A program made the position numbers and the translations under genes. DNA of 64,000 bases from Sequoia sempervirens (lineage: Eukaryota; Streptophyta; Pinopsida; Cupressales; Cupressaceae). The stretch's first letter is position 1, and each line of letters starts with the position of its first letter. A model generated the notes under the pieces. It saw only the letters and a list, made by a program, of their open reading frames with translations. It made no database searches and had not been told where the DNA came from. This document shows, piece after piece, positions 11,991-22,812 of the stretch. The stretch is taken from contig VDFB02373365.1 in assembly GCA_007258455.2 (NCBI GenBank), forward strand, positions 223,361,353-223,425,352, written 5' to 3'.

Positions 11991-12059
11991 TGTACGCAGC
12001 CCCATCGGGCTACGCCCAGCAGCCTCGGCTGCTGTGCGCAGCCGATGGTGCTGCGTACA
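11991..12059. repeat. GC-rich near-perfect inverted repeat (hairpin)
   Basis: Left arm 11991-12024 begins TGTACGCAGC and ends CAGCAGCC. Right arm 12027-12059 is its reverse complement with three mismatches and one bulge, and the loop is only two bases. It lies in a GC-rich island (about 11964-12115) surrounded by very AT-rich DNA. Confidence 0.85.
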
Positions 12060-13691
12060 GCCATCACCATGGGCTGCGAGCGGTACGGCCGCCGCCGGCC
12101 GCCGGATCACCCCCCACATAAAAATTTCATTTTTAAAATTAAACTTAATTTCATTTATTATATATAAATTTTGGTTTAATCAATCCGTTCATAGATTTCA
12201 AAAAGACAGACGCATTCATTTTGATTATATATATATATATTTTTTATTTATTTTTGTACAATTTCGTTTTTAGACAAAAATGAAAATAAATAATGGGTCT
12301 CAAAAAAATAAAATTTATTTTGATTAAATACTTCACTCAGAATAAATTCGAAATCCAAACTAAATATATATTTATATTCTTTTAAAGACTCAATATCCTT
12401 ACATACAAAATGGAGTTTTCATTCTTTTCTCATAAACTAAAATCACACGAGTACGTAGTCATTATAATAATACAGTCAGAATAATAATAACATAAGTATG
12501 TATATATATATTTAACAATAAATTCAAAATAACAATCTAACAACAGATTTTTCCACAGATCTAACATGCAATTTCAATCTTCAACGAAATATGATTTTTA
12601 TATTTCAAACACACTAATTTTCCCTACTAAACTATGTTGAAGAATTTCATAAAGGGTTCAACTACAATTTTCTACAGAAGATTCAAGATTTTTAAACGCA
12701 AACAAGTCTTCAACCACAAAACCATTTCCAAAAGAAATAAAGAAATAGATTTTTAGATACTACATACCATGTTTTATTTATAGAACAGTAAAATAACTAA
12801 TTTAAAAGAAGAAAACCTGGAGTCCCTCATTTGAAGAAGAATCCCTTCTAAAACCTTTCGAATTCCTCCTGCAGTTCCTTCTCGATCACCTCATGCAGCT
12901 CTCTTTTCCAATCTATCTCTCTTCAAATCAATTATTTTCCCCCAAAGTTTTTTCAACACAAATTCTTTTCTTTTCTTTTTCCTTTTATTTTTCCTTTTCA
13001 GATCCTAGAACAACAAAGTAGAAGTTTTGTGTGTGAATAATCTTCTCCCAAAAAAAATAATAAATCAAAATAAAACTCCATAAAACTCTTCTGCTTTCTT
13101 TTCTCAAAAATCCTCCCTCCTATTGGTCCTTTTCACAGCTTTTAAAAGCACAATTTATCTACAGTTTTTAATTAAAATAATTTATTTAATCTGGATATTA
13201 TCTATGCAAGATTTGCTAATTTAATATTAATAAAAAAAAGATATTATTTAATTATCTTCAACAATATTTATTTAATTTAATTATTATCAACAATATTAAT
13301 TTAAAATAATTATTTACTCTTTTAATAAATTAAATCACTTTGTAATTTATAATATATTTAAATTTAACATTCAACTAACACACAATTAAATCAAAACAAC
13401 TAGACAACTTTAATCAATTATCTTATAAAATAAGGTTAATTAAATAAACATGAACCATAAATCAAATGAATACCTCAACAATCAAACTACACAATCAACG
13501 AGAACGAAAACTTTAGTCATAACACGACTCACAACAAATGACGGACTTGGGACGGGGACGCTTCCAAACCTACTCCCTTTTTCAACATTTTTACCCGTTG
13601 GGTTAATTTATTGCTCGCCCTGTCCTGCCGAAGCAGGTGGAATCAAGACTTATTCTTGCAATCCTGCATCCAAACAAACGTCAAGTAGCAC

Positions 13692-13694
<3 letters not shown>

Positions 13695-13782
<88 letters not shown>
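13695..13782. repeat. (TA)44 microsatellite
   Basis: Uninterrupted TA dinucleotides. The open frame reading Tyr-Ile repeats through it is an artefact. Confidence 0.97.
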
Positions 13783-13784
<2 letters not shown>

Positions 13785-13797
13785 CAAACATCCTACC

Positions 13798-13860
13798 GTG
13801 AGAAGGAATTGCAGTGTAGCAGGGCACTCGTAAACAAGTGATGCTACACTGTCCTCTCAC
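13798..13860. repeat. Inverted repeat beside the TA tract
   Basis: GTGAGAAGGAATTGCAGTGTAGCA (13798-13821, written here only as arm ends GTGAGA and GTGTAGCA) is matched by TGCTACACTG...TCTCAC at 13841-13860, leaving a loop of about 19 bases. Confidence 0.7.
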
Positions 13861-14251
13861 CTAATCTATTCTAACAATTTCAATATCAATAACAAACTAA
13901 CATTTCTAACCAAATTGATCATAAGATAACATTATACTTAACTACTGCATCATAACTAATTTCTAAACCATTGCATTATAAAATAGTACTGAATTCAACT
14001 CACATGATCACCATAGGATTATCACATCAACATATAAAACATTCTAGAGAAAGCATTGCATAAAAAATAATCCAAACCCTACATACAAAGTATCATAAGT
14101 CATAATAATAATATCAATTGTAGCAATCAACTAAACTACGCAACCACACACACCAAATCGATGAATCAATCACCATCACAATTCAGTATCACACTAACAC
14201 ATAAAAGCAAACAATAGTAGTAAATAGTATCAGAAACATGGGGGTATTACA

Positions 14252-15620
14252 GAACCTCTTGTCTTAATCATATCCTAGGATACCTTATTTTCAAATCTCT
14301 TATATGCTTCATTAGTTTGAAATCTCTAAGGTGTCCTTGAGTGTGGAAGGTGTGAGATTGGATCTCGCTCCTTGTACCCCATTTAGTCAAGGAAGTGTAG
14401 CAATCCACATTTCCATCATTCACATAAGTTCACACTCTCACCAAAGTTGGGTCTACATTTAGCATCATAAATTGTCACCTTTAATAATTTCACACTATTT
14501 TTTGCTCCCTCCTAAGTAATTAGACCTAATTTTACATCTAATGCCCTTAATTATGCATTTTGTCACCCATTTGGATATTTACCAAGAAAACCCATTTACA
14601 AAATCAAAGAAAAAATTAGTATTTTGCCCCCAACACTTTAAATCCTTTAGTGAAATCACTCGAATAACTTTAAATCCTACAAAAGAGGGCCAAGACTAAT
14701 TTTCCCTAAGGGACTTGGCCCCCCGATTTGACCTCCAAACTTTAATATGTTAGAGTTGGCATTTCTTATTTTAATTTCAATTGTCAAATGTTGGCTATCA
14801 AGATCTAATTTTTGGGAAATTTAATTAAATTCTTATAAATACCTAGTCATTCCACCATTTGAAAACTAATTGGAAAAATTTAGAAAAGGAAGAAGCAATA
14901 GATCATTACATTTTGGCAAAATACATTTGAATTTGCATGTCTTCATGCATATTTTCAGTTTTGATAAAATTTCATTCAATGATTAGAGTTTTATGCCAAT
15001 AGAAGGACATGATGGAATCCAAATTTGGAAAGTTTCCTTGGCCATTTTCTACAATCGAATGACTTGTTTTCAAATTGTCCTCATCTTTAAGCTTCATTCT
15101 ACTTGTTTCCTAAGGTGAGGTATCATTGTGTTTTAGATTTACTAAAGGTATTTGAAGTTTAATTTCTCTTAGGTAGATCTTATCATCATCATTTATGAAT
15201 CCTTATTTAATGCACTTGAGGATGGTTTTATTTATTTTATCTCATTACAACCTTAGATGAAAGCTAAGAGCACATTAAATTTTATCAATTAGTTTATTGG
15301 CTATTTGTGGAGGTAGAAATATCAAAGCATGGGTTTGACCAAAGAAAACTCCTACATAGCTACCCCCCACCATTTCTTTTCTCAATTCATTGCAAGTTTG
15401 GATTCAAAGATGGAAATTTGTAGAGGAGGATGTGGAAGGAAAGAAAAGGGTTAAAGGACTACATTTTCACATAAAAAAAAAACTAAAGTAGGACATAGTC
15501 ACCCTAAGTGACTTAGTCCTACCAAATCATATTTAAATTTGCATGATAGGTGGATAAATTTTTTCCTTTCTCAGATTTGCTATCATAATATGTTATTGTT
15601 TCTTAGTTGTTGAAAAGTTG
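14252..15620. other. Anonymous non-coding stretch with a TATA-like box
   Basis: No protein is recognised. CTTATAAATACC at 14832-14843 (+ strand), followed by A-rich text, resembles an LTR promoter, so this may be a fragment of a + strand LTR. It continued into 16417 onward before A1 inserted at 15620/16417. Confidence 0.3.
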
Positions 15621-16416
15621 GGGTATCTGTAGGATCATCATGGAAAAAATAGGCCCCTAAGTAGAAAAATATTTAAAAAATTTAGAGTTAGGCAACTTGA
15701 CGTAAAAATTTGAATAAGTTATCGATATTATTTCAAAAATATGTAAGAATAGAATTGGTAGCAAATTGAATGTAGTTTCTAAACTACTAGGTTTATTAAA
15801 AAAAAAAAAAAAATCTATTTGGTGAAATTTTGAAATTTCAATGTAGTAGTACTTAAATTTCAGGTAAAAATAAGTAGGTGCCTATCTAACCACCCTAACC
15901 ACAATAAAATTATAATATTTTTTTATAAGATTTTAGATATAAGTAGAGGACTCGTCCCAATGTGACACATATTTTTTTGTAATTTTTTTCCAAGTAAATA
16001 ATTAATTATGAATTTTTTATTAGAACTATTAAAAAATATAAAAAACTTGTATGTCTTACCACCTTAACTTGGTCAAAACTTCATGAAATTCATTTTTTTT
16101 AATCCTATAGTATGCAAAGCATAGAATGTGACACATGTTTCAAATTCAAAAAATGTGATATTGTTTGAAAGCTATAGATGTTTTTCAATTAGCCTATCAA
16201 TGAGGACTTTAGTCATAATTCAAATAGAAAATGAATAATAATCATTTATTAAATTAAAAGTAAAGCATAGTTTATATTGGTGGAAAGCTAAGAATCTCCT
16301 TTAAAATCCCTCTTCGTTTCATCAATTTTGGGTAAAAAAGAAAGGCATCAACCACATACCCTACACATACCAATCATATCACCACTTTTTGGCCCATCAT
16401 GATCCTGCACATACCT
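15621..16416 (+). mobile_element. A1, small TIR element (MITE-like)
   Basis: 796 bp. Starts GGGTATCTGTAGGATCAT and ends ATGATCCTGCACATACCT, so the termini are imperfect inverted repeats. It aligns throughout with A2 in the same orientation and with A3 inverted. Flanks are GTTG and GTTA, an imperfect 4-bp duplication. No transposase coding is seen. Confidence 0.85.
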
Positions 16417-16589
16417 GTTACATTTACATATTAGGTCACATAGTTTAATTAGGTCAATTAAAGAAATTCAATTCCAGTTAATTTCCAAGGGACAAAAGGA
16501 TTAGATCTAAGGTTGATTGACTCACCTTCACAGTTGAAATTCAATATAATCCCCTTGCCAATTTGTATCCCAATGTTCTTTGAAAAAGG

Positions 16590-16880
16590 ACTGATGTTAA
16601 TGATCTATGCATTAGACATAGGATCCATCCTTATTCAATGCTAGTACTATACATATTGCACAAAGGACTCAAGATCTCTCTAATCAATAATTTCTTTGAC
16701 AACTCCTAATACTATTTGTTTAATTCCTCATTCTCTACAAGATTCATCTAATGGACTACCTCATTTGAAAAAAATATCTCTTGGTAATGATTCCATCTAG
16801 TGACTTCTATTTTTCACTAGTGGCAATTCTGCATGTACATTATCTACACAATGTCAAAAAACTCCTCCAATAGATCTAAA
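16590..16880 (-). pseudogene. pol: H1 chromovirus-like pol, N-terminal RT fragment
   Basis: Read on the - strand, the conceptual text LDLLEEFFDIV, NLVENEELNK, ELSKKLLIRE, then LALNKDGSYV and CIDH matches the start of Ty3/gypsy chromovirus RT (ELLEEF-x-DVF ... KENEELRRQVEELL-x-KGLIRE ... PKKDGSWRMCVDSRAIN). Several stops and at least one frameshift are needed. Homology fades left of about 16590, before the YxDD motif. It is the downstream neighbour of the H1 protease; A2 sits between them. Confidence 0.65.
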
Positions 16881-16992
16881 TTTTTTGTTGGTATATCTTC
16901 GTATTCTTATTTTTATACTCTTTGAATTAATGTACAACACATATTATTGTGTCACATACCATCCAAAAATTTATTTCCATCAACCAAACAAA

Positions 16993-17774
16993 GGGTATGT
17001 GCAGGATCATAATGGAAAAAATAGGCCCTTAAGTGGCGAAAAATTTAGAAAAATCAAAGTTAGGCAACTTGACATAAAAAATTGAATAAGTTATCCATAT
17101 TATTTCAAAAATATGTAAGAATAGAATCTGTAGAAAATTCAATGCATTTTCTAGTCTACCATGTTTACTTTTAAAAAAAATATATATATTTGGTGAAAAT
17201 TTGAAATTTCAATGTAATAGTGCTTAAAATTAGGGAAAAAATAAGTAGGTGTCTATCTGACCACCCTAACCACAATAAAATGATAATTTTTTTTATAAGA
17301 TTTTAGATATAAGTAGAGTACTCATGTCCTAATGTGATGCATATTTTTTTGTATTTTTTTCTAAGTAAATAATTAATTATGAACTTCTTATTACAACTAA
17401 AAAATCGTATGTCTAACCACCTTAACTTGGTTAAAACTTCATGATTTTTTTTTTTTTTAAACCTATAGTATGTGAAGCATAGAATGTGACAAATGTTTCA
17501 GATTCAAAAAGTGTGATACCATTTGAAAGATATAGATGTTTTTCAATCAACCTATCAATCAGGACTTTAGTCATAATTCAAATAGAAAATGAATAGTAAT
17601 TATTTATTAAATTCAAAGTATTAAAGCATAATTTATATTGGTGGAAAGCTAAGAATCTAATTAAAAAACCCTTTTCATTTCATCAATTTTGGGTAAAAAA
17701 ATTCGTCAGCCATATAACTTATACATACCCATCATATCGCCACTTTTTGGCCCATCATGATCCTGCACATACCC
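16993..17774 (+). mobile_element. A2, small TIR element (MITE-like)
   Basis: 782 bp. Termini are GGGTATGTGCAGGATCAT and ATGATCCTGCACATACCC, a perfect 18-bp inverted repeat. Flanked by CAAA at 16989-16992 and CAAA at 17775-17778, an exact 4-bp target duplication. The interior is AT-rich and non-coding. It inserted between the H1 protease and RT regions. Confidence 0.92.
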
Positions 17775-17794
17775 CAAATTCTTGTATTACTACA

Positions 17795-18075
17795 TACCTT
17801 TTCTTCCACCTCCTTTAAGGTCTTGAACTGGTGAACTCCATACTACATCAAGGAATAATTGTTAGCATGACCATCATGTATTGCACACTGATGAAACTAC
17901 CATGAGTTACCTAAAAATATATCAGAAGCATCCATAAGCATGATGTCACACATCACCTCATCATGGTAATTTCCATTCTTTAACTTTACTAATAATTGTT
18001 CATTGATCAAAGCTATATGGTCCTTCTACAACCATGTAATCGCATATGGATGTGGATGTTTCATCTTCACCTATA
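17795..18075 (-). pseudogene. pol: H1 chromovirus-like protease region
   Basis: On the - strand: HPHPYAITWL, then DHIALINEQLLVKLKNGNYHDEV, CDIMLMDASDIFLGNSW and FHQCAIHDGHANNYSLM (shown as pieces). This fits the chromovirus protease C-terminus, where CDV-x-PM-x-x-x-x-ILLGRPW is followed by an FDR-x-x-x-HDG motif. The flap and ILLGRPW equivalents are degenerate (IFLGNSW) and stops interrupt the frame. The protease would have processed Gag-Pol. Confidence 0.7.
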
Positions 18076-18927
18076 ATTTGTTTACCATTTCCTCTACCAT
18101 AAGATCATTAGGGCTAAAACTATAAATGAAAATATTATAACATTTTCCTTATTTTTTGCATCTAGTATGGAATAAAAATTTCCTTTGAACTAACTATTTA
18201 TCTTCATTCAACAAGGCTTTTCTTGTGATTAGATCTTATCATCTTCTTTCATCTTTAGAATGCTTGAGTTTTACATATTCATATACATGTGCAACTCAAG
18301 AAAATTAAATTAAGGTATTCTATTTGTCCTCCATTGAATTTATGGAAACTTGTATTCTCAATTTCCTTCTCTAAATTGGAAATAAATTCCATGGAAGCCT
18401 CCTTTTTCAAGTCCTCATCCAACTCTTCCTCTTCAATCTCTTTGTTCATCATTATCTGGTCATTCAAGGATGGTAGGTATCATCTCCTTTCTATTTTTGA
18501 TGGGTTCCAACTTCTTCATTCTTATTTTTATCTTCATTTTGACATCCATAGGATCTTCAAGTAGTATTTCCACCACAACCTCTTCCTCTTTTCCTACTTT
18601 CAAATCATTTGATCAACATCTCTTCTACCTTCATGAAAAATTGGTAGGAATCTTATGTATTAGTCACTATGAAAAAACTTAGCTCCTCTTGGAAACTTGG
18701 TCTCAACCCATTGATCTATAATAAGCTACGTTATTCTTGTTGGTCTTAGAATGGCCTATTCTGATTATGACCTTGTAAAAATCCTCCATGTATTGTTTAA
18801 TATACTTAAACCTTTGATTCACTCTTTATATCTTCTTCAACAACTCTAACTCATAATCAAATAGAATAAATTGCTTCTTCATATTATCCAAAATTCAATC
18901 CCACTTTGTAATCTTTTATTTTCCTCT
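18076..18927 (-). pseudogene. gag: H1 gag C-terminal and protease-linker region, decayed
   Basis: Lies between recognisable H1 gag and protease on the same strand. A 62-codon open frame at 18279-18467 is rich in Glu, Lys and Asn (EIEEEELDEDLKKEAS). No zinc knuckle could be identified. Assigned to H1 by position only. Confidence 0.4.
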
Positions 18928-19164
18928 TCAATTTCTGTATAGTTGTACCTCCTTCCACCAAATGTCAGTGCGACCTTTTAGTTTGGTCTTAGCAAACTTG
19001 ACCCATTTAGGATTTTCCACATCTACACGCTCAAAGGACTCCTCCATATCATTGATCCAATCAATCAAGTTTTTAAAATTGATATTTCTAGAATAGGTAG
19101 AAATTTCTATTTTGGTTCTTTTTCCAATCTTCGAAATAGCCTTTAACAATATGATATTATACAT
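18928..19164 (-). pseudogene. gag: H1 gag fragment
   Basis: The piece NFKNLIDWINDMEESFERVDV followed by KWVKFAKTKLKGRTDIWWKEVQ is the Retrotrans_gag core of Ty3/gypsy elements (pattern FDWINDMEEYFE ... K-V-KFA-x-TKLKG-A-x-WW-x-V). The ATG at 19164 may not be the true start; the N-terminal part upstream to about 19440 is full of stops. Gag builds the particle; this copy is dead. Confidence 0.8.
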
Positions 19165-19440
19165 GGATCTCTTGATACTTGTTTATGTTTTTTTTACTAT
19201 GTTTCTTGTTCAACTTCATCTTCACTTTCTTCTATATTCTTCTAGGATCTAATCATCTCTTCATATTCTCTTAGACTACATTATTCTATCTTTAGAGGGC
19301 TCTAAAACCTTCTTCTATAACAAGTACATTTCTCCCTCCATAATTTCTTCATGAAAGAATTTTATCAAATTCACTTCAAACCAATAATCACATGTCTTGG
19401 TGAAAATTGCTCACATTTGGTGTTTATGCACTCAATAAAT

Positions 19441-19455
19441 CCTCCTTTGATACCA
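19441..19455 (-). other. H1 primer binding site
   Basis: TGGTATCAAAGGAGG on the - strand, close to the initiator-tRNA-Met site TGGTATCAGAGC. It is two bases from the LTR end TTCATCA. Confidence 0.65.
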
Positions 19456-19457
19456 CT

Positions 19458-19945
19458 TGATGAATGGTTAATTGACACAAAATACAACAAAAAATGTACA
19501 CATGAAAATATGAATTCTTTATTTAAAATATTACTATTTACATAACAAAAATATGAAATGAAATAAAGGACCAAATCCTCAACATATTGCAATTGCAGCT
19601 TCATTCCCAAATTTTTAAGAGCCTTTTTCCACTCTTTAGCTTCAAATTTGATTTTAATTCATGTATTCCCTCCTTTTTTATTACTTACCACCATCCCATC
19701 ATCACTGCACTACTTGGAAATGTTGGAAAATATGTTATAAATAGCCCTGGACACCTCCAAGAAAATTTTGAAATTTGTAACTCTAAACCCCAAAAAATAG
19801 CTCAACTATTTGGAGTCATAACTTTTGATCCAAGAACTTGATTGAGTCCATTTTTCAATAAATTGAAGTACTTAGACTACTCTACAATGCTTGGGACTAG
19901 AAAAAGTCACTTGAAGCCTCAAAACTCGGATTTAATAATTTGTTT
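19458..19945 (-). repeat. H1 5' LTR, truncated
   Basis: Inferred from the PBS: LTR sequence should lie right of 19458 and read leftward, ending ...CATTCATCA. Its distal end is cut by LTR1 of G1 at about 19946. No second copy is in the window, so the extent is a guess. A + strand TATAAATAG near 19733 does not fit this orientation and may be chance. Confidence 0.45.
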
Positions 19946-21281
19946 TGTAGACATCCAAATTTGGACACTTAATTTATCCAAATTTACCACTTTTCGTCTA
20001 AACATCCTCTTATTTGAGTTAATTAAGTAATATTAGTATTATTTAATTAATATCTTTAATTCTGCCAAATCCTAAGGTATTTAATTAATAATTAAATACC
20101 TTACCCTCCTTAATCCTCTTTTCATCAAATAAATTAAATAAATATTACATTTATTTAATTCCTCACATGTCATTTTCATCTAATCCTAATCCATCTCCTA
20201 ATCTCCTCATTAAGGATGTGCACATGCCTAATCCTTGATTATGATGTGTCACATCCTCCAACTTTTGCAAGTTGGCTTTTAATCTTAATTAGCCTCAATT
20301 TATCTTCTAATTACTGATTAATTAAGCCTAATCATTCTCCAAGGAATTTTTAATTCCTTTTTATTCTTCCTAGATTCCCCTCTTTTATATGTGAATTTTT
20401 AATTCACATTCCATCTTTCCAAGGCTTCTAGAACCTTGGACTTGTCACAATCTTCACATGTGACCAACCTTGGACTTGTCACAATCTCCACATGTGACCA
20501 AGTCCCACCTTTTTGGAGCCCATCTTTTATCTTTTAGACTTTCATAAGAATGTGAATTTTTAATTCACACTTATTTCCCCAACCACCTTTCCTTTTCTCA
20601 TGTAGATTTTTGAGGAATTCTAAAATTCCTCAAATGTCCCTTTCACTCCCACTTGGGGACAAGAAATCCCTTTTTGTGGAAATCCTCTCATCCCCCAAGG
20701 TGCATGTCCTTTTCCACCTCATGTACCTTTTTGACACCTTATCTCCATCTCATCTCCCCTTGGCCACTTCACCCTCCACATGTCAAGATGTGAGGGCTTG
20801 TGGGTTCTCAACCCACCATAGCCCTTCATCTTGACCTTGTTGGATCAATCTTGACCATTGAATTCTCTAGAGAATTCAAGATCCTCTATAAATACCCCCT
20901 CCTCAAGGGCATTTTGGGGGACTTTTGATTTTGCAACTACATGCTGCCCATTTACTTCCTCCAACACTTAGTCAATTTGCAACTACATGCTGCCACTTTG
21001 TGCACTCAACCTATTTGCAATATCATCCATTTGCATTTTACATCCAAGCACATAATAGTGATCTTCAATAGAGCCATCAAGGAGCACACAACCAATCCAA
21101 GCAAGGGCCAATCAAAGGAGTATCAGCAACAAGGGGAAGGTAAACTATTTGTCTTACATTATCTACTCTTCTCATTGTTTTATCACTCTTTTGGCTAATC
21201 TTGAGGTGTTCTTGATATTTTGTTTTTCATAGTTTTTAGTTGTTATGCTCATTTAGAATAGCATAATATCAAGGGTATACA
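19946..21281 (+). repeat. G1 5' LTR (LTR1)
   Basis: Starts at TGTAGACATCCAAATTT (aligned to AGGCATCCAAATTT in LTR2) and ends GGGTATACA, next to the PBS. The 3' 900 bp match LTR2 closely; the U3 start is more diverged, so the left edge is uncertain by tens of bases. It contains hairpins AAGGAATT-TTT-AATTCCTT (20341-20359) and GTGAATT-TTT-AATTCAC (about 20391 and 20552), and a palindrome at 20858-20879 just before the TATA box. Confidence 0.8.
20884..20896 (+). promoter_or_regulatory. TATA box of LTR1 with upstream palindrome
   Basis: CTCTATAAATACC, conserved in LTR2 at 32232-32244. A perfect palindrome (half site TTGAATTCTCT) ends five bases upstream in both copies, which suggests a promoter element. 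Confidence 0.65.
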
Positions 21282-21285
21282 TTTC

Positions 21286-21301
21286 TGGCACGCCCGGTGG
21301 G
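21286..21301 (+). other. G1 primer binding site
   Basis: TGGCACGCCCGGTGGG, four bases after the LTR end. The same string is at 32633-32648 after LTR2. It starts with TGG as expected for pairing with a tRNA CCA end; the tRNA is not identified here. Confidence 0.7.
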
Positions 21302-21361
21302 ACCCACAAACAGGCTCCCATATTTTACGTTTTCTGTTGTTTAAGTTTTTGCAGGAACGCG

Positions 21362-21539
21362 TCGCAGAGGGGCGATTACGCCCACTTTTTCCGCAGAGGG
21401 GCGGCTACGCCCCACTTTTCCGCAGAGGGGCGGCCACGCCCCATTTTTCACAAAAGGGCGGCCACGCCCCAGGGCAGATATGCCCCATTTTTCACAAAAG
21501 GGCGGCCACGCCCCAGGGCGGATACGCCCCATTTTTCAC
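21362..21539 (+). repeat. G1 leader minisatellite, runs into the gap
   Basis: About five units of the type AGGGGCGGCTACGCCCCACTTTT, later AAGGGCGGCCACGCCCC with inserted AGGGCGGATACGCCCC. Each unit has a GGGCG...CGCCC inverted repeat. It is homologous to the array in the G2 leader and cut by the N gap. Confidence 0.85.
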
Positions 21540-21639
21540 NNNNNNNNNNNNNNNNNNNNNNNNNNNNNNNNNNNNNNNNNNNNNNNNNNNNNNNNNNNNN
21601 NNNNNNNNNNNNNNNNNNNNNNNNNNNNNNNNNNNNNNN
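21540..21639. other. Assembly gap, 100 N
   Basis: Placeholder gap inside the G1 leader repeat, most likely caused by the minisatellite. The gag N-terminus of G1 is probably in the missing sequence. Confidence 0.99.
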
Positions 21640-22812
21640 CAAAACATTACATCAACATGGGTCATCCATATCACAATGTGCTTGCTAATGCTATAGAAAC
21701 ATCATTGTCATCCATAGAAGTCTTGACACATAAAATGCATGCACTACAATAACAAATTTCCACCAATAAGCAAGTATCAAGAACAAAGAAAACCTATTTC
21801 ATGGAAGAACTATTCCCATATCCTTTTAATAAAAGAATGTATATTCCTCCCTTTCCTCACAATTACACTATTCCAAATTTAAAAAAATACAAAGGGAAGG
21901 AAAGTCCAATAGAAAACGTGAGAGATTTCCATACTCCTTGCATAAATATTGCATTTGAGCATACCTACTTAATGAGATTGTTTCCTAGAAGTCTTGTAGG
22001 AAAATCACTTGAGTTGTTTTCCAATTTACCCATGGGAACACAAACATTGAATGAGTTAGTGGACAATTTTGTGACACATTTCTCCTACAACATTGAAAAT
22101 GACATAACCATAGCAACATTGTGTCAAACCAAACAAGAAGTGGAAACCATATCTTTCTTCCAAAGATGGAGAAGCATGGCTAGCAAATATCCTTTCCAAA
22201 TACCTAAAGGTTAATTGGTACACATGTTTGTCAAAAACCTAATCATAGAATTGAAACACCAACTAAAAGTGGAACATTGTTGTACTGTATTTGCTAACCT
22301 TTTTGAGAAAGGTACTACCATTGTGAAAATACTTGTTGCTAAAGTGGAAATCAAGATCTTTCACAAGAACCAAAGTGACCAAAACACTTCTAATGACAAA
22401 AGAAAATATTGGGCTCGAAAAAAATGTCACAAATGATGGGGTAGTAGATACGAAGATAATAAACAAAGTTGGCCCTAAAATTACTCCTAAGGGACCCAAT
22501 GTATCCAATAATCCACTAGATGTTCCTGATCAAACAACACATGTGGTTCAAAATAGCCAACGATGCGAACCTCTAAGAAATAACCAACCAAGATGCAATT
22601 ACACTCCCTTAGGGGAACTTATCAAATCCATCTTGAAGAAACTCTTTGAATCCAATGTCATCCAACTTCTAGAAGTCAAACATTAAGATCTAGGTCCTTT
22701 TAAACCATCTTAGTTGGATGAAAATGTTTTTTGTGACTATTATCACATTAAAGGGAATAAGACCTCATCCTATTGCCAACTTAAAAATATAATTCAAGAT
22801 CTTATTTAGAAT
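21640..22812 (+). pseudogene. gag: G1 gag core and knuckle
   Basis: LFPYPFNKRMYIPPFPHN, IPNLKKYKGKESP, then YLMRLFPRSLVGKSLELFSNLP matches the T0, T1 and G2 gags (CPYPFD ... PKFDKYKG ... YLMRLFPRSL). One in-frame TAA follows IPKG at 22212, and there is a frameshift near 22410. VTNDGVVDTK and CNYTPLGELIKSILKKL follow. The knuckle CDYYHIKGNKTSSYC (about 22733-22780) is degenerate: the GH is now GN and spacing is altered. The true start is lost in the gap. Confidence 0.8.

Larger units (their letters stand above)
9784..14251 (-). repeat. 4.5-kb non-coding AT-rich block, possibly a long LTR
   Basis: No protein family is recognised. On the - strand the right edge reads TGTAATACCCCCATG, a common way for plant Ty3/gypsy LTRs to begin, so this may be a large (perhaps solo) LTR on the - strand whose other end is hidden in the gap. 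Inside are a short tandem repeat (10552-10682), a GC-rich hairpin island (11964-12115), a (TA)44 tract and a second hairpin (13798-13860). Open frames here are short and look accidental. Confidence 0.4.

Noticed and set aside
13450..13833. 127-codon open frame with a Tyr-Ile repeat
   Set aside because: The repeat is the (TA)44 microsatellite; the flanking frame has no homology I can recognise.
19733..19742. TATAAATAG as promoter of another LTR in the + direction
   Set aside because: It lies in the inferred H1 LTR of opposite orientation, and no matching LTR ends are visible.
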